Counted from the stretch's first letter, positions 7,661 through 15,413 are shown. The stretch is DNA of 31,380 nucleotides from Actinomycetes bacterium (GCA_021785095.1 JAJYGM010000068.1:1-31380), one strand, 5' to 3'. Numbers and translations are program-made. Notes: generated from the sequence alone by a model not told the origin.

Positions 7661-9149
7661 AGGAGCCAAGCCGCTCGACGAGCTCAGCCGGGCTCTCACA
7701 TCCCTCCAACAACGTATCGACGTGCGCCGCTGTTCCCCTGAGGGGTTCCATCATCGGTACCCGCCGGAGAGGATCCGCACCCACGTCGAAGACCACCGAG
7801 TCCCAGTTCGCAGCCACGATCGACTTCGCGAACAGGGCGAGGCAACGGCCGCGGAAGTAGGCGCGAGTGGTCGTGGGCGGCTCCGTCACCGCCCGCTCCA
7901 CGTCGGCAGGATCGACCAGACGCTCCATCTGCAGCTTGTCGAAGAGGGACTTCGACGGCCGCATGTCGTGGTACTGCAGGTCGATGGCGGCCAGGCGGTG
8001 GTCCGTCCACTCGAGCCCGTGCCGCTCCCGGTAGCCGTCGATGATCCGGAGCTTCGCCACCCAGTCGAGCTGGCCGGCGAGCGAGGCCGGGTCCGTCTCG
8101 AGCGCCGTCAGCACCTGTTCCCAGCGCTCGACGACCATGCGGCCGACCTCCTCGTCCCCGAGCACGGCGAGCCCGCGATCCTCCGCGTACTTGCGCGCGA
8201 GAGCGAGCAGCTCCCACTGGAGCTCGAGTGCGGTCAGCCGCTCCCCGTCGGCGAGCTCCACCAGGGCGTGCAAGCCCGGGTCGTGCGACACCGCTCGGAT
8301 GGCGGCGACCGGGTTGGCGAGGGTGAGATCGCGGCCCGCGTCGAACTCGTCCTCGATCATCGCGAGCACGATCGCCGTCGCGCCGACCTTGAGGAAGGTC
8401 GCCACCTCCGCGAGGTTGGCATCCCCCACGATCACGTGGAGTCGCCGGTACTTCTGCGGATCGGCATGCGGTTCGTCGCGCGTGTTGATGATCGGGCGCT
8501 TCAGGGTCGTCTCCAGCCCCACTTCCTCCTCGAAGAAGTCCGAGCGCTGGCTCAGCTGGAACGGCACGGGGTGCGGCGTGTCGGAGTTCTCCTGGCCGAT
8601 CTTGCCGGCTCCCGTGTACACCTGCCGGCTCACGAAGTGAGGTGTGAGCCGTTGCACGATGCGCGAGAAGGGCACGGCCCGGTCGACGAGGTAGTTCTCG
8701 TGGCATCCGTAGGAGTTCCCCTTGCCGTCCGAGTTGTGCTTGTACACCACGATCTCCTCCCCGGGAGGAAGGAGGCGGCGGGCGGCGTCCATCGACCGCG
8801 CGAGGATCACCTCGCCGGCGCGGTCGTGACACACGAGCTCGAGCGGGTTCGAGCACTCGGGGGTGGAGTACTCGGGGTGGGCGTGGTCGACGTAGTAGCG
8901 GGCGCCGTTAGTGAGGACTGCGTTCACGAGGTGGGTCTCGATCTCCGGCGGCATGGCGCCTTCGCGCGCGAACCCGCGTGCGTCACGGCCGGGCGACTCG
9001 TCCTCGAAATCCCAGCCCACGCGCCGTTCGAGGCGTGCCACGTAGGAGTTGATGAGGAGGGAGGAGGCCGTCGTCGGGCTCATCTCGCTCGACGACACGA
9101 CGTGCACGCCGTACTCGGTCTCGATACCGCAGACCTTCGGGATGGCCAC
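7659..9149 (-). CDS. dop: Pup deamidase/depupylase Dop
   Basis: 496 residues from GTG 9149 (MAIPKVCGIETEYG). It is homologous to PafA but has the Dop-loop insertion after residue 44 (around WDFEDESPGRDARGF, 46-60). Motifs are GIETEYG (8-14), YYVDHAHPEYSTPE (85-98, with Asp88 matching the catalytic Asp), [32 protein letters not shown] and [13 protein letters not shown]. Dop removes Pup from substrates and deamidates Pup-Gln. Because this Pup already ends in Glu, its main role here should be depupylation. A TAGCGT box exactly 6 nt before the GTG suggests a leaderless promoter driving dop-pup-prcBA independently of mpa. Confidence 0.97.
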   Translation of the reverse strand: MAIPKVCGIETEYGVHVVSSSEMSPTTASSLLINSYVARLERRVGWDFEDESPGRDARGFAREGAMPPEIETHLVNAVLTNGARYYVDHAHPEYSTPECSNPLELVCHDRAGEVILARSMDAARRLLPPGEEIVVYKHNSDGKGNSYGCHENYLVDRAVPFSRIVQRLTPHFVSRQVYTGAGKIGQENSDTPHPVPFQLSQRSDFFEEEVGLETTLKRPIINTRDEPHADPQKYRRLHVIVGDANLAEVATFLKVGATAIVLAMIEDEFDAGRDLTLANPVAAIRAVSHDPGLHALVELADGERLTALELQWELLALARKYAEDRGLAVLGDEEVGRMVVERWEQVLTALETDPASLAGQLDWVAKLRIIDGYRERHGLEWTDHRLAAIDLQYHDMRPSKSLFDKLQMERLVDPADVERAVTEPPTTTRAYFRGRCLALFAKSIVAANWDSVVFDVGADPLRRVPMMEPLRGTAAHVDTLLEGCESPAELVERLGS

Positions 9150-9155
9150 GATCGG

Positions 9156-9161
9156 ACGCTA
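9156..9161 (-). promoter_or_regulatory. Candidate leaderless -10 box for dop (TAGCGT)
   Basis: TAGCGT on minus, then 6 nt, then GTG 9149. It lies in the 76-nt mpa-dop gap, the largest gap inside the mpa-prcA series. No Shine-Dalgarno precedes the GTG at a normal distance, and no clear -35 is seen. Confidence 0.5.
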
Positions 9162-9225
9162 CCCCACCTCGCGGCGCGCGATGCCGCATCGGTCGTTCGG
9201 GCCTGTCATCCTCTCCGCAGGCGGC

Positions 9226-10995
9226 TCACAGGTACTGGCCCGTGCCCACCCGCTCGATCGCCCGCCCTCCCTGCGGCTCCTCCTCGCCCTGGCCGATGAG
9301 GGTGCGGACGTAGACGATCCGCTCGCCCTTCTTCCCCGAGATCTTCGCCCAGTCGTCCGGGTTCGTCGTGTTCGGGAGGTCCTCGTTCTCCTTGTACTCC
9401 TGCTTGATCGAGGCCGCGAGGTCGGCCACCCGGATCCCCCGCTCCCCCGCCGCGATGGCCCGCTTGATCGCGAGCTTCTTCGCGCGACGCACGATGTTCT
9501 CGATCATCGCTCCCGACGAGAAGTCCTTGAAGTACAGGATCTCCTTGTCCCCGTTCTGGTACGTGACCTCGAGGAACCGGTTGTCCTGGTCCGCCCGGTA
9601 CATCTCGGTCACCGTCCGCTCGATCATCACCTTCACGGCCTTGTCAGGATCGCCGCCGCCGAGTGTCGAGACATCGGAGGAGTCGAGGGGCAGCTCCGCT
9701 GTCAGGTAGCGGGCGAAGATCTGCCCGGCGGCGTGCTCGTCCGGGCGCTCGATCTTGATCTTCACGTCGAGCCGTCCCGGCCGCAGGATCGCCGGGTCGA
9801 TCAGGTCCTCCCGGTTGGAGGCACCGATCACGATGACGTTGCGGAGCGTCTCGACGCCGTCGATCTCGGCGAGCAGCTGCGGGACGATCGTCGACTCCAT
9901 GTCCGAGCTGATCCCGGTCCCGCGGGTTCGGAAGAGCGAGTCCATCTCGTCGAAGAAGACGATGACCGGGACACCCTCCTCGGCCTTCTCCCTCGCCCGC
10001 TGGAAGACGAGCCGGATCTGGCGCTCGGTCTCGCCGACGTACTTGTTGAGCAGCTCCGGTCCCTTGATGTTGAGGAAGTAGCTGCGCGTGTTCGAGTTCC
10101 CGGTCCGCTCCGAGACCTTCTTCGCGAGCGAGTTCGCAACGGCCTTCGCGATGAGCGTCTTGCCACACCCAGGCGGGCCGTACAGCAGGATTCCCTTCGG
10201 CGCCGGGAGCCTGTACTCCGAGAAGAGCTCCCGGTACATGTAGGGCAGCTCCACGGCATCGGTGATCGCTTCGATCTGGTCGTCGAGACCACCGATGTCG
10301 GCGTAGCTCACGTCGGGGACCTCTTCGAGGACGACCTCTTCCATCTCCGGCCGCGGCAGCTTCTCGAGCAGGAGGCCGGTGCGAGGGTCCATGAGGACGG
10401 AGTCGCCGGCGCGCAGCCGCACGCCTGCGAGGTACTCGGAGATCTCCGACACTCGCTCCTCGTCGGCGCGACCGACGCAGAGCGCCCGCTTCCCGTCCTC
10501 CAACATCTCCGCGATCGTGACGACCTCGCCACCCTGGTCGGGGTCGCGGGCCAGCACCACGTTGAGCGACTCGTTGAGGACGACTTCCTGCCCCTTGCGC
10601 AGCTCCTCCAAGGTGATGTCCGGGTGGAGGGCGACGCGCATCTTCCGGCCGCTCGCGAAGACGTCCACGGTGCCGTCGTCGTTCACACCGAGGTACGTGC
10701 CGTAGGCGGCGGGAGGCTGCGTCAGCTTGTCCACCTCGTCACGGAGCGAGGCGATGTGCTCTTTCGCCTGCTGCAGGGTGAAGGTCAGCTTCTCGTTCTG
10801 TGAGGCGGCATGGCTGAGCTGGCCCTTGGCCTCGAGGAGCCGCTCCTCGAGGGCGCGCACGCGCTGCGGAGCCTCCTGCAGCCGCCGCCGTAGCTCAACG
10901 ATCTCCTCCTCGGCCTGCTCGATGCGGCGCCTGAGCTCCTCGTTGTCGGCGTCGGCCCCCGAGCCTCGTGCAGCCGGATCCCGGGGAATTCCCAT
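9226..10995 (-). CDS. mpa: Proteasome-activating AAA+ ATPase Mpa/ARC
   Basis: 589 residues from ATG 10995, chosen because GAGGAGGTG (11005-11013) lies 9 nt upstream; the longer frame to 11079 lacks such a site. It has an N-terminal coiled coil (about 17-92) that captures Pup, tandem OB-fold region (about 96-215), and an AAA+ module with Walker A GPPGCGKT (273-280), Walker [13 protein letters not shown] (344-355) and sensor [22 protein letters not shown]. The last residues, GTGQYL, carry the C-terminal GQYL tail that docks into the proteasome alpha ring. The hexamer unfolds pupylated proteins and feeds them to PrcBA. It diverges from a ferredoxin gene. Confidence 0.97.
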   Translation of the reverse strand: MGIPRDPAARGSGADADNEELRRRIEQAEEEIVELRRRLQEAPQRVRALEERLLEAKGQLSHAASQNEKLTFTLQQAKEHIASLRDEVDKLTQPPAAYGTYLGVNDDGTVDVFASGRKMRVALHPDITLEELRKGQEVVLNESLNVVLARDPDQGGEVVTIAEMLEDGKRALCVGRADEERVSEISEYLAGVRLRAGDSVLMDPRTGLLLEKLPRPEMEEVVLEEVPDVSYADIGGLDDQIEAITDAVELPYMYRELFSEYRLPAPKGILLYGPPGCGKTLIAKAVANSLAKKVSERTGNSNTRSYFLNIKGPELLNKYVGETERQIRLVFQRAREKAEEGVPVIVFFDEMDSLFRTRGTGISSDMESTIVPQLLAEIDGVETLRNVIVIGASNREDLIDPAILRPGRLDVKIKIERPDEHAAGQIFARYLTAELPLDSSDVSTLGGGDPDKAVKVMIERTVTEMYRADQDNRFLEVTYQNGDKEILYFKDFSSGAMIENIVRRAKKLAIKRAIAAGERGIRVADLAASIKQEYKENEDLPNTTNPDDWAKISGKKGERIVYVRTLIGQGEEEPQGGRAIERVGTGQYL

Positions 10996-11004
10996 CGTCG
11001 CGGT

Positions 11005-11013
11005 CACCTCCTC
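11005..11013 (-). promoter_or_regulatory. mpa ribosome binding site (GAGGAGGTG)
   Basis: A strong Shine-Dalgarno on minus, 9 nt before ATG 10995. It fixes the mpa start and shows that, unlike dop, mpa has a leadered transcript. A TAGGGT at 11048-11053 on minus is a possible -10 about 50 nt upstream of the ATG. Confidence 0.8.
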
Positions 11014-11134
11014 AGCGGATCCGGACCTGATTTCTCCGCTGTTTCGGACCCTACACCGGCCACCCCCGGCCGGCGGCACGTCTCGAGGCGTCCTCCGCCG
11101 TGTCGGGCGGGCGGTCGGTTTGTGCCCGATATTT

Positions 11135-11164
11135 TTGACACCTCGTGCAAGTCGTCGTTACCTT
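11135..11164 (+). promoter_or_regulatory. Candidate promoter for the ferredoxin gene (TTGACA-N18-TACCTT)
   Basis: A perfect -35 TTGACA (11135-11140) lies in the most AT-rich patch of the mpa-ferredoxin gap, with TACCTT (11159-11164) 18 nt downstream. This would give a leader of about 110 nt before ATG 11281. A second -10-like TAGACT lies at 11200-11205. The rest of the 285-nt gap shows no other gene. Confidence 0.45.
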
Positions 11165-11280
11165 CGGCGACGTCAGTGCGGATCGGGGGCGCCCTCCCAT
11201 AGACTGGCGAGAGCGCGTCCAGTTGCTCGCCCCCGGCTCGCGGATGCTTCCCCGGCAGTGTCGAAGGAGAGATTCGGTCG

Positions 11281-11517
11281 ATGAAGGTGTGGATAGACCA
11301 GGACCTATGCACAGGCGACGGCCTCTGTGAGGAGATCTGCCCCTCGGTCTTCACCCTGCTCGACGACGGCCTCGCCTACGTGAAGCAGGGCGACAACGTC
11401 CTCAAGGATCCCGGGGGCTCGGCTCAGATGGCCGACGTCGCACCGGACCTGGAAGATGCCGTCGGCGAAGCCGCCGAGGAGTGCCCCGGCGAGTGCATCT
11501 TCATCGTCACCGAGTGA
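11281..11517 (+). CDS. Small ferredoxin with Asp in the second cluster-ligand position
   Basis: 78 residues from ATG 11281, with AAGGAG at 11264-11269. The cluster motif is C10-x2-D13-x2-C16-x3-C20-P, with C68-P-x2-C72 near the C-terminus. In single-cluster ferredoxins the ligands are Cys-x2-Cys/Asp-x2-Cys plus a distant Cys-Pro, so C10, D13, C16 and C68 are the likely ligands. Pyrococcus furiosus ferredoxin has the same Asp replacement and an extra Cys-Pro four residues on. C20 and C72 are not needed for the cluster. It is probably a one-electron carrier in the cytoplasm; its partner is unknown. It diverges from mpa and converges on trmI. Confidence 0.9.
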   Translation: MKVWIDQDLCTGDGLCEEICPSVFTLLDDGLAYVKQGDNVLKDPGGSAQMADVAPDLEDAVGEAAEECPGECIFIVTE

Positions 11518-11538
11518 CGCTGCTCAACAGCTGGCGTC
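11516..11538. terminator. Weak hairpin between convergent ferredoxin and trmI genes
   Basis: GACGC (11516-11520) pairs with GCGTC (11534-11538); alternatively GCTG (11519-11522) pairs with CAGC (11528-11531). It lies in the 39-nt convergent gap. There is no T tract on either side, so intrinsic termination is doubtful. Confidence 0.2.
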
Positions 11539-11556
11539 GAACGTCATCCACCGCTC

Positions 11557-12501
11557 TCACCCGTCCGGTCCCTCGGCGCCCTCATCCTGAGCCTCGTCCG
11601 AAGGTCTGAACGAGACCCGCTCGCCGAGCAGCCGGCTCGTGGTGATGAACCCCGTGTGCCCGACCATGCGCAGGTCCGGCCGCACGGAGCGGCCCTCGAT
11701 GTGCCAGGTGCGCCGCAACGTCTCGAACGTCTCCGGCAGGCCGAAGCGGCTCCGGGCGAGGGCGGCGCGCAACTCCGCCGTCTGGTTGATCGACGGAAGG
11801 TAGGCACACAGGATCCCGCCCGGCACGAGCGCGCCCTCGGCGTGCCCGACGACACGCCAGGGCTCGGGGAGGTCGAGGACGACCCGGTCGAACACACCGT
11901 CGATGCCGTCGTAGACGTCGCGGATCTCGACCACGTAGCGGGCCGACGGAAATGGCGCCTCGGGAGGCAGGGCCGGCTCTCTGGGAAGAGCAGCTGCCAC
12001 GTTCTCGCGAGCCCGCTCGGCGAAGTCCTCGCGCATCTCGTAGCCCGTCACGAGAGCGCCTGCCCGGAGCAGCGTCATCGAGAGCGCTCCCGAACCGACT
12101 CCTGCCTCGAGCACACGGCAGCCCGGGAACACGTCGGCGGCGATGAGGATCGACCCGAGATCCTTCGGATAGATCACCTGAGCGCCTCGCGGCATGTTGA
12201 GCACGACGTCCGCCAGCGTGGGGCGGATGGCGAGGTACTTCGCCGGGTTGCGCCGGTCGGAGTCACGCGTGAGCGCCTCGACCTCGCTTCCTTCGGGGAG
12301 CCCGATCAGGCGGTCGTGCTCGATGACGCCGGAGTGCGACTGGTAGGCACGCCCCGACTTGAGCCGGACGAGGTTGCGCCTCCCCTTGCGGTCGACCAGC
12401 AGCACGCGCTCGCCCTCAAGAAACGGGCGCCCCTCCGGCCCCTCGCCGCCTGACCCGCTCGCCGCCTCTCCGTCGCCGCCACCCACCGGCGGCGCCATCA
12501 T
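11557..12501 (-). CDS. trmI: tRNA (adenine-58-N1)-methyltransferase TrmI
   Basis: 314 residues. It methylates A58 in the T loop of tRNA using S-adenosylmethionine; bacterial enzymes are homotetramers. A small N-terminal beta domain is followed by a Rossmann methyltransferase with RVLEAGVGSGALSMTLLRAG (129-148), GYEMREDFAERAREN, and the family signature DRVVLDLPEPW, then HTGFI near the end. The first about 25 residues are a Gly/Glu-rich extension. The start is one of two adjacent ATGs (12501, 12498); the first overlaps the upstream gene's TGA. It lies near mpa, as trmI does in M. tuberculosis (Rv2118c). Confidence 0.94.
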   Translation of the reverse strand: MMAPPVGGGDGEAASGSGGEGPEGRPFLEGERVLLVDRKGRRNLVRLKSGRAYQSHSGVIEHDRLIGLPEGSEVEALTRDSDRRNPAKYLAIRPTLADVVLNMPRGAQVIYPKDLGSILIAADVFPGCRVLEAGVGSGALSMTLLRAGALVTGYEMREDFAERARENVAAALPREPALPPEAPFPSARYVVEIRDVYDGIDGVFDRVVLDLPEPWRVVGHAEGALVPGGILCAYLPSINQTAELRAALARSRFGLPETFETLRRTWHIEGRSVRPDLRMVGHTGFITTSRLLGERVSFRPSDEAQDEGAEGPDG

Positions 12502-12791
12502 TCAGCGGGCACTCGGCCCGAGGCGCCGGGGGCGGCCTCAGCTGCTGCGATGCCTCGGCGCCGAGCCCGACGGGCAGCGCGCCCGTGCTGTGGACCGATG
12601 TTCGCGACGACGATCGTCTCGCCCACCTTCAGCTGCTCGAGCACGACCGCGGGCTCGTTCTTCTTCATGAGGAACCGTACGAGCCATGCCACGGCGCCGG
12701 CCGCCAGCCACTTGCCGTCGCCGGCGAGCAGACCCTGACGGATGCCCTTTCGGACGGCAGCCCTCGTGAAGCGGTCGATCAACGTTCCCAC
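12498..12791 (-). CDS. Small basic protein of unknown function upstream of trmI
   Basis: 97 residues from GTG 12791. I do not recognise the family. Residues 28-41 (WLAAGAVAWLVRFL) form a short hydrophobic stretch that may be a membrane-associated helix. Residues 49-65 (VVLEQLKVGETIVVANI) look like a small beta hairpin, and the tail 68-80 is very Arg-rich. The stop overlaps the trmI start (ATGA), so it is likely co-translated with the methyltransferase. A GGAGG lies 13 nt before the GTG, further than ideal, so the exact start is uncertain. Confidence 0.7.
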   Translation of the reverse strand: MGTLIDRFTRAAVRKGIRQGLLAGDGKWLAAGAVAWLVRFLMKKNEPAVVLEQLKVGETIVVANIGPQHGRAARRARRRGIAAAEAAPGASGRVPAE

Positions 12792-12831
12792 GGCGTCCCC
12801 GGTGCCTCCGACCCGCTCCAGGCGGCGTGTC

Positions 12832-13041
12832 TCAAATGCGGCGGATCTCGAGGATCGGGGCCTCCTTGCGGCCCCGTCGCTTCCCGAGCACGTAGATGGC
12901 GGCGATCACGAGCACGCCGGCGACCGCTCCCCCGGCGATCATCGGCGGGGTCGAGGCGGCTGAGGTCACCGTCGCCTGCGCGCTCCCGCCGATCTCTCGC
13001 ATCTTCGACTCGATGTCGTCGAGCGACACCCGCTGGCTCAT
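12832..13041 (-). CDS. Short single-span membrane protein, unknown function
   Basis: 69 residues. It has an N-terminal charged helix with VSLDDIESKMREI (5-17), a Ser/Thr-rich linker, one transmembrane helix (about 34-53), and a basic tail GKRRGRKEAPILEIRRI. ATG 13041 overlaps the stop of the upstream gene (ATGA), indicating coupling with it. The shape (short amphipathic region, helix, basic tail) fits a small inner-membrane accessory protein, but no family is recognised. Confidence 0.7.
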   Translation of the reverse strand: MSQRVSLDDIESKMREIGGSAQATVTSAASTPPMIAGGAVAGVLVIAAIYVLGKRRGRKEAPILEIRRI

Positions 13042-13367
13042 GGCGCCTCCGATCGCTTGCGAAGCCCGACGGCCGCTGCGAGCCCGAGCAAGACCATGGC
13101 GGCAGCGACCGTGAGCAGGTAGGGCACCCAGCTCCACTCGCCTGCGAACACGCGGCCCGTCTCGGTCTGGAGCGCCCGCAGGACGGCGACGAGCGTCAGC
13201 ACCGCCGCGAGCCCGAACAGGAACGCTGCCGCCGAGCTGAAGGCGAGCTGGCGCCCGATCCCCTTCAGCGGGCCGACCGTCTCCTGCAACACGTACGCCT
13301 TGATCAGCGCAACGAGCTCGGCGACCTCGGTCTTCGTCTCGCCTGCCTTCTGCTTGGCCTGTGGCAT
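13038..13367 (-). CDS. Two-span membrane protein resembling the actinobacterial holin-X/phage-holin-like group
   Basis: 109 residues from ATG 13367 (GTG 13376 is an alternative three codons earlier). An N-terminal helix (KTEVAELVALIKAYVLQE) precedes two transmembrane segments around residues 45-65 and 83-102, with a basic C-terminal end. The pattern resembles proteins annotated as putative holin-superfamily III or phage-holin family in actinobacteria; despite the name these are chromosomal genes with no shown lytic role. It is coupled by ATGA to the 69-residue gene. A TAGGTT box lies 9 nt before the ATG and may be a promoter for the four-gene unit ending in trmI. Confidence 0.7.
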   Translation of the reverse strand: MPQAKQKAGETKTEVAELVALIKAYVLQETVGPLKGIGRQLAFSSAAAFLFGLAAVLTLVAVLRALQTETGRVFAGEWSWVPYLLTVAAAMVLLGLAAAVGLRKRSEAP

Positions 13368-13386
13368 CGTCGGCACAACCTACCAA

Positions 13387-13809
13387 CTACGGCCTGGGAC
13401 TGATCACGTATGTCGAACTCGCTCGGCCGACGAGTCGTCCTTGCTCGTCCGTGATCGTCGCCTCGCAGAAGGCCACCCGCTCGCCCCCCGACACGACGAC
13501 GGCCTCGCACGTGAGATCGCTCCCCACCGGGACCGGGCGCAAGAAGCTCGTCTTCATCTCTGCGTTCGCCACGTGGACCTTCCGGCTCTCGGCGCTCCCG
13601 CCGGCAGCTCGCCGTGCAAAGGTGACGGCGGACGCGCCCATCGCCGAGTCGGCGAAGGCGCCGAGGAACCCTCCCTGCAGGATCCCAGCCGTGTTGGCGA
13701 AACGCTCGTCGGCGCGCATCGACCACACCGTCCGCCCCGGCTCCGACTTGTCGAGGCACACCATGCCGAGCGTGAGGTCGCAATTCGGCGGGACCTGGAG
13801 CGGGCTCAT
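13387..13809 (-). CDS. PaaI-like hotdog-fold thioesterase
   Basis: 140 residues from ATG 13809; the longer frame upstream only shadows tetR. The fold signature is FANTAGILQGGFLGAFADSAMG (37-58), split by the hotdog central helix, followed by HVANAEMKTSFLRPVPVGSDL and a C-terminal strand GRASSTYVIS. PaaI-type enzymes hydrolyse acyl- or aryl-CoA thioesters. The usual HGG motif is QGG here (Gln45), a known but less common variant. It lies 4 nt after tetR, so the two form an operon, and the divergent desaturase suggests fatty-acyl-CoA metabolism as its setting. The substrate is unknown. Confidence 0.85.
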   Translation of the reverse strand: MSPLQVPPNCDLTLGMVCLDKSEPGRTVWSMRADERFANTAGILQGGFLGAFADSAMGASAVTFARRAAGGSAESRKVHVANAEMKTSFLRPVPVGSDLTCEAVVVSGGERVAFCEATITDEQGRLVGRASSTYVISPRP

Positions 13810-13813
13810 CGAC

Positions 13814-14425
13814 TCACGGTTCGAGCGCCGCCCTGAAGAAGGTCCGTAGGTGCTCGAGGCGCCTCGCGAGCTCGTCCTCGGCGTGCGGGTCCCGCCCGAG
13901 CACGGCCTCGAGGAACGGCACATCGCTGAACCACGTCGCGAGCGCGGCGTAGCCGGTGAGGAGCAGCTGCTCCGGGTCGTGGCGCCGGAACCGCCCGAGC
14001 TCCATCTGGCGCTCGAAGAACTCGACGGCGCGCTTCATCATCGGGCGCACGGCCTCTCCGAGCTCGTGCGCGAGGCGCCCGCCACCCGCGAGGGACTCCT
14101 GTCGCACGAGCCGCACGAAATCCGGGCTCTCCGCGAAGAAGCGGAACCCGGATGTCAACACCCGGTCGACCTGCTCCCAGCCGTCGCGCGGCTTGTCGAT
14201 CGCCCCGTTGACCCGCGCCATCCAGTCGGCGAAGGACTGCTCGAGCACCTGGCGGTAGAGCGCCTCTTTCGAGGGGAAGTGGTGCAGCAGGCTCTGGCGC
14301 CTGATCCCCACCACGCCGGCGATGTCGTTCAGTGAGGTCCCGTCGTAGCCACGCTCGGCGAAGCAGTGCAACGCCGAACGCAAGATCAGCTCGCGCGTGG
14401 CGAGACCGGATGGTGTCGAGCTCAC
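13814..14425 (-). CDS. TetR-family transcriptional regulator
   Basis: 203 residues from GTG 14425. An N-terminal helix-turn-helix covers roughly residues 10-56 ([20 protein letters not shown], then [20 protein letters not shown]), the standard TetR layout. The C-terminal ligand-binding region differs from families I know. It diverges from an acyl desaturase with a palindrome in the 67-bp gap and is followed by a thioesterase, which suggests a lipid or acyl-CoA-responsive repressor comparable in setting to Pseudomonas DesT. The ligand is inferred only. A TACGCT box exactly 6 nt before the GTG points to leaderless transcription. Confidence 0.92.
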   Translation of the reverse strand: MSSTPSGLATRELILRSALHCFAERGYDGTSLNDIAGVVGIRRQSLLHHFPSKEALYRQVLEQSFADWMARVNGAIDKPRDGWEQVDRVLTSGFRFFAESPDFVRLVRQESLAGGGRLAHELGEAVRPMMKRAVEFFERQMELGRFRRHDPEQLLLTGYAALATWFSDVPFLEAVLGRDPHAEDELARRLEHLRTFFRAALEP

Positions 14426-14431
14426 CGAGCA

Positions 14432-14437
14432 AGCGTA
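14432..14437 (-). promoter_or_regulatory. Candidate leaderless -10 box for tetR (TACGCT)
   Basis: TACGCT on minus, then 6 nt (TGCTCG), then GTG 14425. No Shine-Dalgarno. The palindrome at 14454-14475 begins 16 nt upstream, covering where a -35 would lie. Confidence 0.5.
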
Positions 14438-14453
14438 GTGCAGGGATCTCGCA

Positions 14454-14475
14454 GCCTACCGACCAGCAGGTAGGC
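14454..14475. promoter_or_regulatory. Palindromic candidate TetR operator (GCCTACC-N8-GGTAGGC)
   Basis: Perfect 7-bp inverted arms (14454-14460 and 14469-14475) with an 8-bp centre form a 22-bp site of typical TetR operator size. It sits between the divergent tetR and desaturase -10 boxes and overlaps the expected -35 regions of both, so one bound dimer pair could repress both directions. Palindrome seen directly; binding by the adjacent regulator is inferred. Confidence 0.65.
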
Positions 14476-14480
14476 AGTGT

Positions 14481-14486
14481 TAGTGT
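14481..14486 (+). promoter_or_regulatory. Candidate leaderless -10 box for the desaturase (TAGTGT)
   Basis: TAGTGT, then 6 nt (GCAGGG), then GTG 14493. It starts 5 bp after the palindrome's right arm. Confidence 0.5.
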
Positions 14487-14492
14487 GCAGGG

Positions 14493-15347
14493 GTGCCTCC
14501 AGTACTCCTCGCGCTCATCATCGGCTTCGTCGTCTCGCAGCTCGGGATCGTCTGCACGACGATCTTCCTGCACCGTGCCCTCTCGCACAAAGCACTGACG
14601 CTGTCGCCGGGAGTGCGACAGGTCTTCCGGTTCGTCACCTGGATCACGACCGGGATCCGCCCGCGCCAGTGGGTGGCCGTGCACCGCAAGCACCATGCGT
14701 TCACCGACGTCGAGGGCGACCCGCATTCGCCGCTCCTCCTCGGCTTCTGGAAGGTGCAGCTCGGGAACGTCTTCCTCTACCGCAAGGTCGCCCGCGACGG
14801 TGAGAACACCCGGAAGTACGCGAGAGACCTCCCTCCCGACCGCCTCGACCGCGTCCTCTACGACCACGCCTTCATCGGTCTCGGGATCGGCGTCGCAATC
14901 CTGTGCCTCGCCTTCGGCTGGCAGGTGGGCCTCATGGCGGCCGGCTTCCACGTGGTCATCTACCTCTCGCTGAACGCGGCGGTGAACGCGGTCGGTCACT
15001 ACTACGGCAAGAAGACCTACGACAACACGGCCCGGAACAACCAGTGGCTCGCGTGGCTCACCGCGGGAGAGGGCCTCCACAACAACCACCACGCCGCGCC
15101 CACGTCAGCCCGGCTGGCGCTCGGGCGTCACGAGATCGACCCGGGCTGGTGGATCATCTCGGCGCTCGTTCGCACCAAGCAGGCGACGGTCCGCCTGAGC
15201 GACGTCCGGCTCGCCCGACCGCGCACCCCCGACGGCGCACCGGCCGGCGAGGCAGCAGCCGAGGGGCCGCTCGCAACCACTCTTGCATCGGGCGGCGGCG
15301 AGCAGACCGCGGGCACGGACCAGGAGTCGGCGCCGGCACTGCGCTGA
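14493..15347 (+). CDS. Fatty acyl-CoA (stearoyl-CoA delta-9 type) desaturase
   Basis: 284 residues from GTG 14493. An integral-membrane di-iron desaturase with the three histidine boxes: HRALSH (27-32), HRKHH (64-68) and HNNHH (196-200), plus NAVGHYYG with His169. Hydrophobic helices lie at about 4-22 and 126-163. The family introduces a cis double bond into saturated acyl chains with O2 and an electron donor; a ferredoxin or flavoprotein donor must be encoded elsewhere, or may be the ferredoxin at 11281 (speculative). At 284 residues it is compact and lacks a fused cytochrome b5; the last 50 residues are Ala/Gly-rich. Likely controlled by the divergent TetR protein. Confidence 0.93.
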   Translation: MPPVLLALIIGFVVSQLGIVCTTIFLHRALSHKALTLSPGVRQVFRFVTWITTGIRPRQWVAVHRKHHAFTDVEGDPHSPLLLGFWKVQLGNVFLYRKVARDGENTRKYARDLPPDRLDRVLYDHAFIGLGIGVAILCLAFGWQVGLMAAGFHVVIYLSLNAAVNAVGHYYGKKTYDNTARNNQWLAWLTAGEGLHNNHHAAPTSARLALGRHEIDPGWWIISALVRTKQATVRLSDVRLARPRTPDGAPAGEAAAEGPLATTLASGGGEQTAGTDQESAPALR

Positions 15348-15401
15348 GCGCGTGACGAACGCACCGGGTCACCTGCTGCGGTCGGCACCTGCGGCACCCC
15401 T

Positions 15402-15407
15402 TAGCAT
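15402..15407 (+). promoter_or_regulatory. Candidate leaderless -10 box for tkt (TAGCAT)
   Basis: TAGCAT, then 6 nt (GCGACG), then GTG 15414. It is the only promoter-like signal in the 66-nt gap after the desaturase and would drive the long sugar-metabolism gene train. The ATG at 15406 inside it is out of frame and meets a stop after two codons. Confidence 0.5.
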
Positions 15408-15413
15408 GCGACG

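Noticed and set aside
7086..9299. 737-codon open frame on plus across prcB, pup and dop
   Set aside because: Spans three secure minus-strand genes and has no recognisable domain; a shadow of high GC3 on the other strand.
9049..10803. 584-codon open frame on plus opposite mpa
   Set aside because: Shadow of mpa with low-complexity acidic/basic composition and no motif.
10996..11079. 28-residue N-terminal extension of Mpa
   Set aside because: The extension would cross a strong Shine-Dalgarno (11005-11013) placed correctly for ATG 10995.
11516..11538. Strong bidirectional terminator
   Set aside because: A hairpin can be drawn but the stem is short and no T tract follows on either strand; kept only as a low-confidence feature.
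13038..13367. Phage holin/prophage remnant
   Set aside because: Only the two-span shape is holin-like; there is no endolysin, integrase or other phage gene nearby, and it is coupled to housekeeping trmI.
15406..15408. ATG just before tkt as its start
   Set aside because: Out of frame with tkt and stopped after two codons; GTG 15414 begins the transketolase fold.
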